Position numbers and translations under genes: made by a program. Source: Bacteroidales bacterium (GTDB taxonomy: Bacteria > Bacteroidota > Bacteroidia > Bacteroidales > WCHB1-69). From it: a stretch of 20,218 nt of DNA. The DNA is taken from assembly GCA_017964755.1 (NCBI GenBank), contig JAGCRI010000075.1, positions 1 through 20,218 of the forward strand, in the 5' to 3' direction. Each line of letters starts with the position of its first letter. The stretch's first letter is position 1. This document shows positions 7,749 to 15,786 of the stretch, one piece after another. Under the pieces are notes generated by a model that was given only the letters and a program-made list of their open reading frames with translations, was not told the DNA's origin and ran no database searches.

Positions 7749-9902
7749 CTATTTTGTTTCAGGCTTTTCAGCCTCCTTTATCGAAAGATTAATTCGTTTG
7801 CGTGCCGGCTCAACCGACATAACCTTGACCAAAACCTTCTGGTTGAGTTTCACCACCTCGTTGGGGTCGCGCACATATTTGTTCGCAATCTGGCTGATAT
7901 GGACCAGACCATCCTGATGTACACCAATGTCAACAAAACAGCCGAAATTGGTTATATTGGTGATAATGCCCGGCACCACCATTCCCGCTTTGAGGTCATT
8001 TATTGTGGTGATGTTCTTGTCAAACTCGAAAGTGTCGAATTGTGCACGGGGATCGCGGCCTGGTTTCGCCAATTCCTGCATAATATCCTTGAGCGTTGGC
8101 AGTCCGGCCTTCGCAGAAACGAAATCATTAAGATTCAAGCCCTTACGGAGAGATTCATCTTTAATAAGGTCGGAAACATTACAATTCATCTTCGCTGCCA
8201 TCTCATCAACAATATGGTAACTTTCGGGATGGACAGCGCTCGAATCGAGTGGGTTTGCGGCTCCGTGGATACGCAAAAAGCCGGCTGACTGTTCAAACGC
8301 CTTTGCACCCAACCGTGGCACACTTTTCAACTCTTCGCGCGAAGCAAAAGCGCCGTGTGTATTACGGTATTCCACTATCTGCTTTGCCAATGCCGAACCT
8401 ATACCCGACACATACGAAAGCAGTTCCTTGCTTGCCGTGTTAACCTCTACTCCAACCTTATTGACACAACTTTCAACAGTCTCAGCGAGACTTTTCTGCA
8501 GGCGTGTCTGGTTGACGTCGTGCTGATACTGCCCCACCCCTATCGACTTGGGATCAATTTTAACAAGTTCGGCAAGCGGGTCCATAAGCCGCCGTCCGAT
8601 GGAAACCGCTCCCCGCACGGTAACATCATAATTCGGAAACTCCTCGCGCGCCACATCGGAAGCCGAATAGACCGATGCGCCACTCTCATTTACGACAATA
8701 GCCCTGACATTGCGTTCAAACGGTATCTTTTTTACGAAATATTCTGTTTCGCGCCCCGCAGTGCCGTTGCCGATAGCTATTGCGTCAACTTGGAATTGGA
8801 GGACAAGACGCTTCAGCTTGTCTGACGCAAGTTTGTATTGGCTATGCGGCGGGTGCGGATATATGGTCTCATTATAAAGAAGCTGCCCCTGCTTATCCAA
8901 TATGACAAGTTTGCAGCCCGTACGGAAGCCCGGATCCAAGGCGAGCACCACTTTTTGTCCGAGCGGCGGCGCCATGAGCAGCTGCCTGAGGTTTGCAGCA
9001 AACACGTTTATGGCTTCAGTATCCGCCTTCTCCTTGAATTTTTTGCGCATTTCGGTCTCTATCTGCGGCTGCAACAATCTCTTATAGGCATCCTTAGCCG
9101 CCTGAGCAACCTGCTCACCTGCAGCGTTATTGTTTCTCACAAAGTGCTGCCGCACCATATTTATTGCCCGTTCTTCATCAGGTTCTATACTTAATCGCAA
9201 AATCCCTTCCTCTTCGCCTCTGAACATTGCCAACAACCTATGGGATGGTGTTCTCGACAATTTTTCTTTTGCATCAAAATATATCCTGAATTTTTCACCT
9301 TCCTCTTCTTTGTCTTTTACAACATTTGAAATAATAACAGCCTCTTTTTCAAATACATTACGGAGTTTCATACGGATAGAAATATTCTCCGACACCCATT
9401 CAGCAATAATATCCCTCGCACCACTTAACGCCTCTTCAACATTCTCCACCCCTTTTTCAGAGTTGACAAATTTTCGGGCTGCCGCCACAATATCAACGTC
9501 AGCCTGCTTGCTGATCATTTTCGCCAAAGGCTCAAGTCCTTTCTCTATCGCAATAGTGGCTCTTGTCTTCCGTTTCGGACGATAAGGCAGATAAAGGTCT
9601 TCCAACTCCGTCATTGTCAGTGCATTATTGATTTTCAATTCCAATTCGGGAGTCATTTTGCCCTGTTCTGAAATTGAATCAAGAATAAAAGCACGGCGTT
9701 TGTCAAGCTCTATCCATTTCTCGTGCAACGACTTTATGCGGGCTATCTGCACCTCGTCAAGATTTCCTGTAGCTTCCTTCCTATATCGCGCTATGAACGG
9801 TATTGTAGCACCTGATTCAATAAGCTCAATAGTATTTTTTATCTGCTCCTCGCTAATTCCGGTCTCTTTGGCTATTAACGCAATGTAATTTTTCAGTTCC
9901 AT
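7749..9902 (-). CDS. tex: Tex family S1 RNA-binding transcription accessory protein
   Basis: A 717-residue cytoplasmic nucleic-acid-binding protein related to eukaryotic Spt6, thought to act in transcription. Domains in order: N-terminal helical Tex region with I-P-F-I-A-R-Y-R-K-E-A-T-G (34-46) and L-P-Y-R-P-K-R-K-T-R-A (105-115); a YqgF/RNase H-like domain from about 316 with L-D-P-G-F-R-T-G-C-K (322-331); a helix-hairpin-helix region around 490-545 with Y-V-S-G-I-G and S-V-P-R-L-G-A-K-A-F; and a C-terminal S1 domain (about 639-709) with G-C-F-V-D-I-G and G-L-V-H-I-S. All expected domains are present. It has its own -7 element at 9936-9943 and is followed after 6 nt by menG. It is divergent from the metal ATPase gene, separated by 119 nt. 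Confidence 0.96.
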   Translation of the reverse strand: MELKNYIALIAKETGISEEQIKNTIELIESGATIPFIARYRKEATGNLDEVQIARIKSLHEKWIELDKRRAFILDSISEQGKMTPELELKINNALTMTELEDLYLPYRPKRKTRATIAIEKGLEPLAKMISKQADVDIVAAARKFVNSEKGVENVEEALSGARDIIAEWVSENISIRMKLRNVFEKEAVIISNVVKDKEEEGEKFRIYFDAKEKLSRTPSHRLLAMFRGEEEGILRLSIEPDEERAINMVRQHFVRNNNAAGEQVAQAAKDAYKRLLQPQIETEMRKKFKEKADTEAINVFAANLRQLLMAPPLGQKVVLALDPGFRTGCKLVILDKQGQLLYNETIYPHPPHSQYKLASDKLKRLVLQFQVDAIAIGNGTAGRETEYFVKKIPFERNVRAIVVNESGASVYSASDVAREEFPNYDVTVRGAVSIGRRLMDPLAELVKIDPKSIGVGQYQHDVNQTRLQKSLAETVESCVNKVGVEVNTASKELLSYVSGIGSALAKQIVEYRNTHGAFASREELKSVPRLGAKAFEQSAGFLRIHGAANPLDSSAVHPESYHIVDEMAAKMNCNVSDLIKDESLRKGLNLNDFVSAKAGLPTLKDIMQELAKPGRDPRAQFDTFEFDKNITTINDLKAGMVVPGIITNITNFGCFVDIGVHQDGLVHISQIANKYVRDPNEVVKLNQKVLVKVMSVEPARKRINLSIKEAEKPETK

Positions 9903-9935
9903 AAATTATTATGCAGCATTTATGTTTTTAAAGCG

Positions 9936-9943
9936 CAAAAATA
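9936..9943 (-). promoter_or_regulatory. -7 promoter element TATTTTTG for tex-menG
   Basis: The - strand reads TATTTTTG from 9943 to 9936, matching TAnnTTTG. It lies 33 nt before the tex ATG, giving a leader of about 28 nt. There is no clear -33 box. Confidence 0.6.
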
Positions 9944-9950
9944 GTGAAAA

Positions 9951-9968
9951 ATACCTATATTTTGGTAT
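9951..9968. promoter_or_regulatory. Small inverted repeat between divergent promoters (possible operator)
   Basis: ATACC (9951-9955) and GGTAT (9964-9968) form a 5-bp inverted repeat with an 8-nt spacer. It lies between the tex -7 element (9936-9943) and the metal-ATPase -7 element (9991-9998). The position would suit an operator, but 5-bp arms in A/T-rich DNA can arise by chance. Confidence 0.2.
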
Positions 9969-9990
9969 ATCAGATTCTCTTTTAAATTTC

Positions 9991-9998
9991 TATTTTTG
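9991..9998 (+). promoter_or_regulatory. -7 promoter element TATTTTTG for the metal ATPase gene
   Basis: TATTTTTG matches TAnnTTTG and lies 23 nt before the ATG at 10022, predicting a leader of under 20 nt. A TTTG at 9961-9964 is 26 nt upstream, too far for the usual -33 spacing. Confidence 0.6.
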
Positions 9999-10021
9999 TA
10001 TGTTTTTTCAATTAAAGAATC

Positions 10022-11989
10022 ATGACGGAATATTGTTGCACTGAAAAAGAAAACTGTTGCCAAAGCGAACACAACCATCACCACCACCATCACAAAGCGC
10101 ATGGTCATTGGGGCGGCGCGGCAAAGCAAATAGCCGTATCTGCAGGACTGCTAATTGCAGCTGTTATCATTGAAAAATCCGTGTCTCTTCCATTGTGGCA
10201 AGTGCTTCTTATTTACCTTGTACCATATCTTCTAATCGGTTTCTCCACTCTGAAGGAAGCGGTGGAGGGACTTCTCCACGGAGAGGTTTTCAACGAACAT
10301 CTGCTTATGGCTGTGGCAACCTTGGGAGCTATGGCAATCGGTTTTTTGCCGGATGCGGAGCCCGAATTTGCAGAGGCTGTCGCTGTAATGCTCCTGTTCA
10401 ACATAGGAGAGCTTTTTGAGGGGTACGCCGAAGGCAAAAGCCGCGAAAGCATCTCACACCTTATGAATATTCGTCCTGATGTCGCAAATGTGGAGCGTGA
10501 CGGACAAACTGTATGCGTACCGCCTTCTGATGTTCGGGTTGGGGAAGTTATCATTGTGCGTCCTGGGGAGAAAGTGCCAATAGACGGTGTCATTATAGAA
10601 GGTGAGACATCCGTAAACACAATCGCAATCACAGGGGAAAGCCTCCCGCGAAGGATGTCGGAAGAAGACGAGATTTTTTCGGGCTGCATCAATATCAGCG
10701 GAGTCGTAAAAGTCAGAACCACAAAGAGTTTTGGCGAGAGTACTGTTTCAAAGATAATTGATTTGGTAGAGAATGCAAAAGACAATAAGTCGAAAAGTGA
10801 AAGTTTTATATCCAGATTTTCTAAGATATACACTCCCATAGTCGTATTTTCCGCTATTGGTCTGGCGGTGCTGCCACCTCTTTTTTCAGGCAGTTTTATG
10901 GAAGTTTTTCCCGAGTGGCTATACCGTGCATTGATGTTTCTGATAGTCTCGTGCCCTTGCGCTTTTGTCATCAGTGTCCCGCTCACATTTTTTGGAGGCA
11001 TTGGCGGCGCCTCCCGCAACGGCATTCTTATAAAAGGTTCAAGTTACTTTGATACTTTGGCAAAAGTCGGCACTGTGGTTTTCGACAAGACCGGCACGCT
11101 CACACACGGGCAGTTTGCGGTTACCGCCGTCCATCCCGAAAAGTTTGACGAGCGGCAGCTGCTGCATTTGGCTGCGCACGTCGAACATTTCTCCACCCAC
11201 CCCATTGGCGCAGCATTACGCGATGCCTTTCCCGAAGAAGCCACAGACGGCTGTGTCGTGAGCAATGTCATTGAAATTGCAGGTAAGGGAATACAGGCAC
11301 AGGTCGGCCATGATTCAGTTGCAGTCGGGAACAGCAGTCTTATGGAGTCAATCGGTGCAAAATGGCGCGACTGCCATCATGCTGGCACTATAATTCATGT
11401 TGCAGTGAACGGTGAATACGAAGGGCATATCGTGATTAATGACAGAATAAAGGAAGATAGCGCCGCCGCAGTCGAAAAGCTGAAACAAATTGGGGTAAGC
11501 AGGATAGTGATGCTCACAGGCGACCGTCAGGAGGTGGGAAGTGATGTCGCAAAGCAGCTCAAACTCACAGATTTTCACGCAGGGCTGTTTCCTGCAGACA
11601 AAGTGTCGTATATGGAACAACTCATAAAGACAGAGCCTGCTGGCAGCAATGTGGCTTTTGTGGGTGACGGCATAAACGATGCTCCTGTGCTTGCCCGCGC
11701 CGATGTGGGCATTGCCATGGGCGGTCTCGGCAGCGATGCGGCAATCGAAGCCGCAGATGTGGTGCTCATGGACGACAAACCGTCAAAGATTGCAGTTGCA
11801 ATTGGTGTCGCACGCCGCACAATAGCCATTGCACGCCAAAACATAGCATTTGCCGTTGGAGTGAAAGCGAGTGTGCTTGCGCTTGCAGCATTCGGCATAG
11901 GCACAATGTGGATGGCGGTTTTCGCTGATGTGGGCGTTACAGTTCTGGCGGTTCTCAACGCAATGAGGGCATTAAAAAACGACCTATAA
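10022..11989 (+). CDS. Heavy-metal translocating P1B-type ATPase, Zn/Cd/Pb class, with Cys/His-rich N-terminus
   Basis: A 655-residue inner-membrane pump that exports divalent heavy metals using ATP. It has about eight helices: four before residue 135, two flanking the CPC metal site (Cys311-Pro-Cys313), and two at the end. Catalytic motifs are T-G-E-S (204-207), D-K-T-G-T with phosphorylated Asp355, His393-Pro394 and G-D-G-I-N-D (548-553). Lys615 and Asp636 in the last two helices are the residues linked to ZntA-type Zn/Cd/Pb selectivity (P1B-2), which argues against a copper pump. There is no GMxCxxC-type HMA domain. Instead the first 30 residues carry two Cys pairs (5-6, 12-13) and six consecutive His (19-24), with His17, His27 and His29 nearby, a likely metal-binding tail. 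No metal-responsive regulator gene lies beside it. Confidence 0.93.
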   Translation: MTEYCCTEKENCCQSEHNHHHHHHKAHGHWGGAAKQIAVSAGLLIAAVIIEKSVSLPLWQVLLIYLVPYLLIGFSTLKEAVEGLLHGEVFNEHLLMAVATLGAMAIGFLPDAEPEFAEAVAVMLLFNIGELFEGYAEGKSRESISHLMNIRPDVANVERDGQTVCVPPSDVRVGEVIIVRPGEKVPIDGVIIEGETSVNTIAITGESLPRRMSEEDEIFSGCINISGVVKVRTTKSFGESTVSKIIDLVENAKDNKSKSESFISRFSKIYTPIVVFSAIGLAVLPPLFSGSFMEVFPEWLYRALMFLIVSCPCAFVISVPLTFFGGIGGASRNGILIKGSSYFDTLAKVGTVVFDKTGTLTHGQFAVTAVHPEKFDERQLLHLAAHVEHFSTHPIGAALRDAFPEEATDGCVVSNVIEIAGKGIQAQVGHDSVAVGNSSLMESIGAKWRDCHHAGTIIHVAVNGEYEGHIVINDRIKEDSAAAVEKLKQIGVSRIVMLTGDRQEVGSDVAKQLKLTDFHAGLFPADKVSYMEQLIKTEPAGSNVAFVGDGINDAPVLARADVGIAMGGLGSDAAIEAADVVLMDDKPSKIAVAIGVARRTIAIARQNIAFAVGVKASVLALAAFGIGTMWMAVFADVGVTVLAVLNAMRALKNDL

Positions 11990-11996
11990 CCCTACC

Positions 11997-13127
11997 CTAC
12001 TCTTCTACTGCAAAATTATATAGTCTTTTCAACGTAGAGTTATGAAAAAAGACCAAATCTGTGCTGTCTTGCCTGTTAAGCTGAAAACGTGACGGATTTT
12101 TAAAATACTGTGGTGTAGGAACAAGGTAATACTGGTATTTGCCGTCAAGAGTTCCGCGATGGACGAATGAAGGCAGGTAAGAAGTTGCAATGACTTTCCC
12201 GCTATAACGGTTAAAAGTAGCACGCACCATAATGCCTCCATTTGTATGTGGCTTACGCTGGTTTGAGATGTAATTTCCTATAGAATAATAACATACAACA
12301 GGCGTACCATCTGAGCGGTATAATGTATCGGCCTCCTGCACCACATGCGGATGTCCTCCGATTATAAGGTCTGCCCCATTGTCGGCGAGCCATTGTGCCA
12401 CAGAACGTTGTGCCACGCAGGAATGGAGCTCGTACTCGTTCCCCCAATGGATACATATTATTTTCACATCAGCGTGCAACTCTTCAGCCTTTCGCAAAGC
12501 CGCGTGCAAATCAGCGGTGTCGATCATATTTACCACATTCGGTGGCGTTACCGGCAGACCGTTAGTGCCGTAAGTGCAGTTAAGAAAAGCCACACGCAGT
12601 CCACGCACACCGACAATGAGCGGATATATCGAATCGCGCTGCGCCGTGTCCCTGTAGCTGCCCGCAAAGGCGAAATCCCTTTTCCGCAACTGCTCAATCG
12701 TCCGCTCCAACCCGCGCTTGCCCTTGTCAACAGTATGGTTATTAGCGGTAAAAACGACATCAAAGCCGGCGTTTTTCAAGCCGTCGAGCAATTCGTCCGG
12801 TGAACAGAATTGAGGGTATGTGCTGTAAGGTTTTCCGGCAATAGGCACTTCCAGATTCACACAGGCGAGATCGGCACGGCTGACATAGTCGCGCACAAAC
12901 ATAAAGCAAGGATCATATTCGTAACGGCCTGTCGAATCGTTCCACGCCGACTTATACTGTCCCTCGTGCCCCATCATAGCACCTGCAAAAACTATCGTTA
13001 CCAAAGAATCGCCATCTGCAAAAGGCTTACGCATTCCAACAGAAGCTGGCATGAAGAGACCCTCTACAAGAAAATCGCAAACAAAAAAAAGCGAAAGTAC
13101 AAATATAACAGCTAAAGCACGCCTCAT
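11997..13127 (-). CDS. CapA family protein (PGA_cap metallophosphatase-like fold)
   Basis: This 376-residue protein has an N-terminal hydrophobic segment (about 4-26) that is a signal anchor or signal peptide without a lipobox. The rest matches the CapA/PGA_cap family, named for poly-gamma-glutamate capsule synthesis, which has a calcineurin-like metal fold. Landmarks are N-L-E (91-93), A-N-N-H-T (128-132), I-H-W-G-N-E-Y-E around His227, G-G-H-P-H (257-261) and Y-S-I-G-N-Y. The first family motif, normally G-D near the end of beta 1, reads F-A-G-A-M-M-G-H here, so the usual metal-ligand Asp appears to be Ala50 (codon GCT). No other capsule genes are nearby. The ATG at 13127 overlaps the gpsA stop as TGATG and is preferred to the GTG one codon upstream. 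It converges with the metal ATPase gene, 7 nt apart. Confidence 0.88.
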   Translation of the reverse strand: MRRALAVIFVLSLFFVCDFLVEGLFMPASVGMRKPFADGDSLVTIVFAGAMMGHEGQYKSAWNDSTGRYEYDPCFMFVRDYVSRADLACVNLEVPIAGKPYSTYPQFCSPDELLDGLKNAGFDVVFTANNHTVDKGKRGLERTIEQLRKRDFAFAGSYRDTAQRDSIYPLIVGVRGLRVAFLNCTYGTNGLPVTPPNVVNMIDTADLHAALRKAEELHADVKIICIHWGNEYELHSCVAQRSVAQWLADNGADLIIGGHPHVVQEADTLYRSDGTPVVCYYSIGNYISNQRKPHTNGGIMVRATFNRYSGKVIATSYLPSFVHRGTLDGKYQYYLVPTPQYFKNPSRFQLNRQDSTDLVFFHNSTLKRLYNFAVEE

Positions 13128-14173
13128 CACACAAAATATTCGGCTATACGCTTCATTTCAGAAGAGACGTTGTTACCTTCATACAATATGCCATAGATAG
13201 TTTCAACAATAGGTATCTGTGCATTATACTTCTTGTTAATTTCATGGACGCAACGGCTTGAATAATAACCTTCTGCTATCATGTGCATCTCCAATTGCGT
13301 GGCACGCACCGAAAGCCCATGCCCTATCATGTTGCCGAACATGCGGTTACGACTGAAATGGGAGTATGCTGTAACAAGAAGGTCGCCGAGATAAACTGCG
13401 TCCGACATATTTCTGACACCCGGATAAAGAGAATTGACAAAAAGGTTCATCTCCTTGACACAATTGGCCACATACGCGGCTATAAAATTGTCCCCATAGC
13501 CAAGTCCACTATAAATGCCTGCACCGAGAGCATAAATATTTTTCAGAACGATAGACATTTCAGCTCCAAGCAAATCGGAAGAGACGGAAGCCCTGACATA
13601 ACGGTTTGTAAAGAACCTTGCGGTGATTTCCGCGAGTTCAGTATTTTCTGACGCGGCTGTGAGGAATGTAAACTTCTCCTGCGCAATCTCTTCAGCATGA
13701 GACGGGCCGCTTATCATTGCGAGATTTGAAGCAGGCACTTTGAACTCTGTTTTAAGATAATCGCTGATAAGCTGCATCGTTTCCGGAACAATTCCCTTCA
13801 CGGCTGTAATTATCTTTTTCTTGTTGAGCTTGCTCAACTTCAACTCCGACATTGTCTTATGCAAAAAAGCAGAAGGTGTGACAATCACAACATAATCTGC
13901 ATGCGCGACTACCTTTTTCAGATTTGTACTGATCTTTACATCAGAGGGATCAATGTAAATAGAACTGAGATAGAGTGGATTATGCCCATATTGCGTGATT
14001 CCGTCAACGATTTCCTGTTCGCGCACCCACCAATGGATGTGTTCAAGATTCGCCGACAAGATTTTCACTATGGCCGTTGCCCAACTACCACCACCGATGA
14101 CGGCAACCCTATAACGCAAACGAGTTTTCTTTCTTCTTAATGGTCTTAATAAATCAGCTCCTAAATAATCCAT
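13127..14173 (-). CDS. gpsA: NAD(P)+-dependent glycerol-3-phosphate dehydrogenase GpsA
   Basis: A 348-residue cytosolic enzyme that reduces dihydroxyacetone phosphate to sn-glycerol 3-phosphate, the backbone for phospholipids. The nucleotide-binding motif is I-G-G-G-S-W-A-T-A (26-34). Lys126 (A-V-K-G), the S-G-P-S-H-A-E-E segment (155-162), catalytic Lys211 (L-K-N-I-Y-A) and G-D-L-L-V-T with S-R-N-R (263-277) are in place. About 20 basic residues precede the Rossmann strand, a little longer than usual. The frame is open to a TTG at 14191, but that TTG is the end of a -7 promoter element (14189-14196), so the ATG at 14173 is the start. This predicts a leader of only about 10 nt. Its TGA overlaps the capA ATG by one base. 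gltX lies 68 nt upstream on the same strand. Confidence 0.95.
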   Translation of the reverse strand: MDYLGADLLRPLRRKKTRLRYRVAVIGGGSWATAIVKILSANLEHIHWWVREQEIVDGITQYGHNPLYLSSIYIDPSDVKISTNLKKVVAHADYVVIVTPSAFLHKTMSELKLSKLNKKKIITAVKGIVPETMQLISDYLKTEFKVPASNLAMISGPSHAEEIAQEKFTFLTAASENTELAEITARFFTNRYVRASVSSDLLGAEMSIVLKNIYALGAGIYSGLGYGDNFIAAYVANCVKEMNLFVNSLYPGVRNMSDAVYLGDLLVTAYSHFSRNRMFGNMIGHGLSVRATQLEMHMIAEGYYSSRCVHEINKKYNAQIPIVETIYGILYEGNNVSSEMKRIAEYFV

Positions 14174-14188
14174 ATCAAAATTTTTCTG

Positions 14189-14196
14189 CAAAGGTA
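14189..14196 (-). promoter_or_regulatory. -7 promoter element TACCTTTG for gpsA-capA
   Basis: The - strand reads TACCTTTG from 14196 to 14189, matching TAnnTTTG, 15 nt before the ATG at 14173. A TTTG (14223-14220) lies 23 nt upstream, slightly beyond the usual -33 spacing. It shows that gpsA can be transcribed independently of gltX. Confidence 0.65.
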
Positions 14197-14241
14197 AACT
14201 TTAATTTTCAAATCTGGAGCAAAAGTATTAAAAAAAGTTAA

Positions 14242-15756
14242 TTATTCTCTCTCTCCTATCACATCAATAGCCTTAAAAAGACGTTTTTTGGTTTCATCAA
14301 CACCGAGAAAATCTATCAGAGTGAAAAGATCTGGGCCTTTAGTCTCACCCACAAGCGCAAGTCTGAAACTGTTCATTATCTGCCCCATATTCAGCTCATT
14401 TGACTGGATATAATCCATAACAAAGTCATGCATTTGTGAAATTGAATACTTTTCATCAATAAACTTGGATATTTCTGTCAAATGAAGCGGTGTACCGTGT
14501 TTCCAGCGTTTTTTCACAGCCTGCTCGTCATAACTGCAAGGAGCTTCAAACAGATAATGGCACTGTTCCCACAATTCTGTGGTAAAATGCACACGCTCTT
14601 TTATCATCGCCACACCTTTAAGGACTTTCTCTTGCGGGAACGACAGATTCTTGGCGGCAAGAACCGGTGTAAGCAAATCTGCAAGAGCAGAATCCGGCAT
14701 TTGCTGTATATAATGGTGGTTGAACCATTTGGCCTTCTCAAGGTCGAACTTGGCACCCGATTTGCTTATCTTTTCTATGGAGAAGTTTTCAACCAATTCA
14801 TCCAGTGTAAAAAACTCCTGTTCTGTACCTGAATTCCATCCGAGAAGAGCGAGGAAATTGATAACAGCTTCCGGCAGATACCCTTTTTCGCGATAGCCGG
14901 ATGATATTTCGCCTGATTTCGGGTCATGCCATTCGAGCGGGAATACAGGGAATCCGAGACGGTCGCCGTCACGCTTGCTTAGTTTTCCGTTTCCATCCGG
15001 TTTCAACAACAGAGGCAGGTGTGCGAAACGGGGCGCCTCCCAGCCGAAAGCCTTATATAGCATTGCATGCAACGGTACAGACGGCAGCCACTCCTCGCCC
15101 CTTATCACGTGAGTAATCTCCATGAGATGGTCATCCACAACATTCGCCAAATGATAAGTCGGCATCCCATCTGATTTGTACAAGACCTTGTCGTCAAGCA
15201 GAGAAGTGTTGATTTTAACCGTACCACGAATCAAATCATCGACTACAACATCTTCATTTTCAGGATATTTAAATCTTATAACATACTGTTCCCCATTTGA
15301 TATGCGCTTTTCCACCTCGTCTTTAGGCAAAGTTAGCGAATTGCACATCTGCAAACGGGTATTCACATCGTATTGGAAAGTCTTTTTCACAGCCTCAAAC
15401 TCCTTGCGTTTGGCTTCGAGATCGGCTGCGGAGTCAAAAGCGTAATAGGCAAATCCCTTCTCAAGCAATTCATCAGCAAACTTCTTATAAAGGTCTTTAC
15501 GTTCAGACTGTCTGTAGGGTGCATGCGGGCCGCCAATGCCGACCCCCTCATCAAATTTTATGCCGAGCCATTTAAACGACTCTATAATATATTCTTCAGC
15601 CCCAGGCACAAAACGCCCTTGGTCGGTATCCTCAATACGGAGCAGTAAATCACCACCGTTCTTTTTAGCGAAAAGATAGTTATACAAAGCTGTTCTAACA
15701 CCGCCAATATGCAGCGGACCAGTCGGACTCGGAGCAAAACGTACTCTTACTTTCAT
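14242..15756 (-). CDS. gltX: Glutamyl-tRNA synthetase
   Basis: A 504-residue class I aminoacyl-tRNA synthetase that charges tRNA-Glu. The HIGH motif is P-L-H-I-G-G (14-19) and the KMSKS loop is K-L-S-K-R (258-262). R-I-E-D-T-D (40-45) and the G-E-E-W-L-P segment (220-225) are standard GlxRS features. After the KLSKR loop there is an insertion around 264-295 (G-F-P-V-F-P-L and an H-D-P-K-S-G-E stretch), a form I associate with Bacteroidota GluRS. The C-terminal helical anticodon-binding region is complete. It starts only 30 nt after the stop of the first tandem FISUMP gene, and no TAnnTTTG element is visible in that gap or just upstream. It may therefore be read from the FISUMP promoter or from a non-consensus one. 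Confidence 0.96.
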   Translation of the reverse strand: MKVRVRFAPSPTGPLHIGGVRTALYNYLFAKKNGGDLLLRIEDTDQGRFVPGAEEYIIESFKWLGIKFDEGVGIGGPHAPYRQSERKDLYKKFADELLEKGFAYYAFDSAADLEAKRKEFEAVKKTFQYDVNTRLQMCNSLTLPKDEVEKRISNGEQYVIRFKYPENEDVVVDDLIRGTVKINTSLLDDKVLYKSDGMPTYHLANVVDDHLMEITHVIRGEEWLPSVPLHAMLYKAFGWEAPRFAHLPLLLKPDGNGKLSKRDGDRLGFPVFPLEWHDPKSGEISSGYREKGYLPEAVINFLALLGWNSGTEQEFFTLDELVENFSIEKISKSGAKFDLEKAKWFNHHYIQQMPDSALADLLTPVLAAKNLSFPQEKVLKGVAMIKERVHFTTELWEQCHYLFEAPCSYDEQAVKKRWKHGTPLHLTEISKFIDEKYSISQMHDFVMDYIQSNELNMGQIMNSFRLALVGETKGPDLFTLIDFLGVDETKKRLFKAIDVIGERE

Positions 15757-15786
15757 TTTTTTGTATTTTTAGTTTATAAATAATTC

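Noticed and set aside
10072..10104. CAY-rich triplet tract as a slippage-prone microsatellite
   Set aside because: It encodes an in-frame polyhistidine tail with mixed CAT/CAC codons, better explained as a metal-binding segment than as a contingency repeat.
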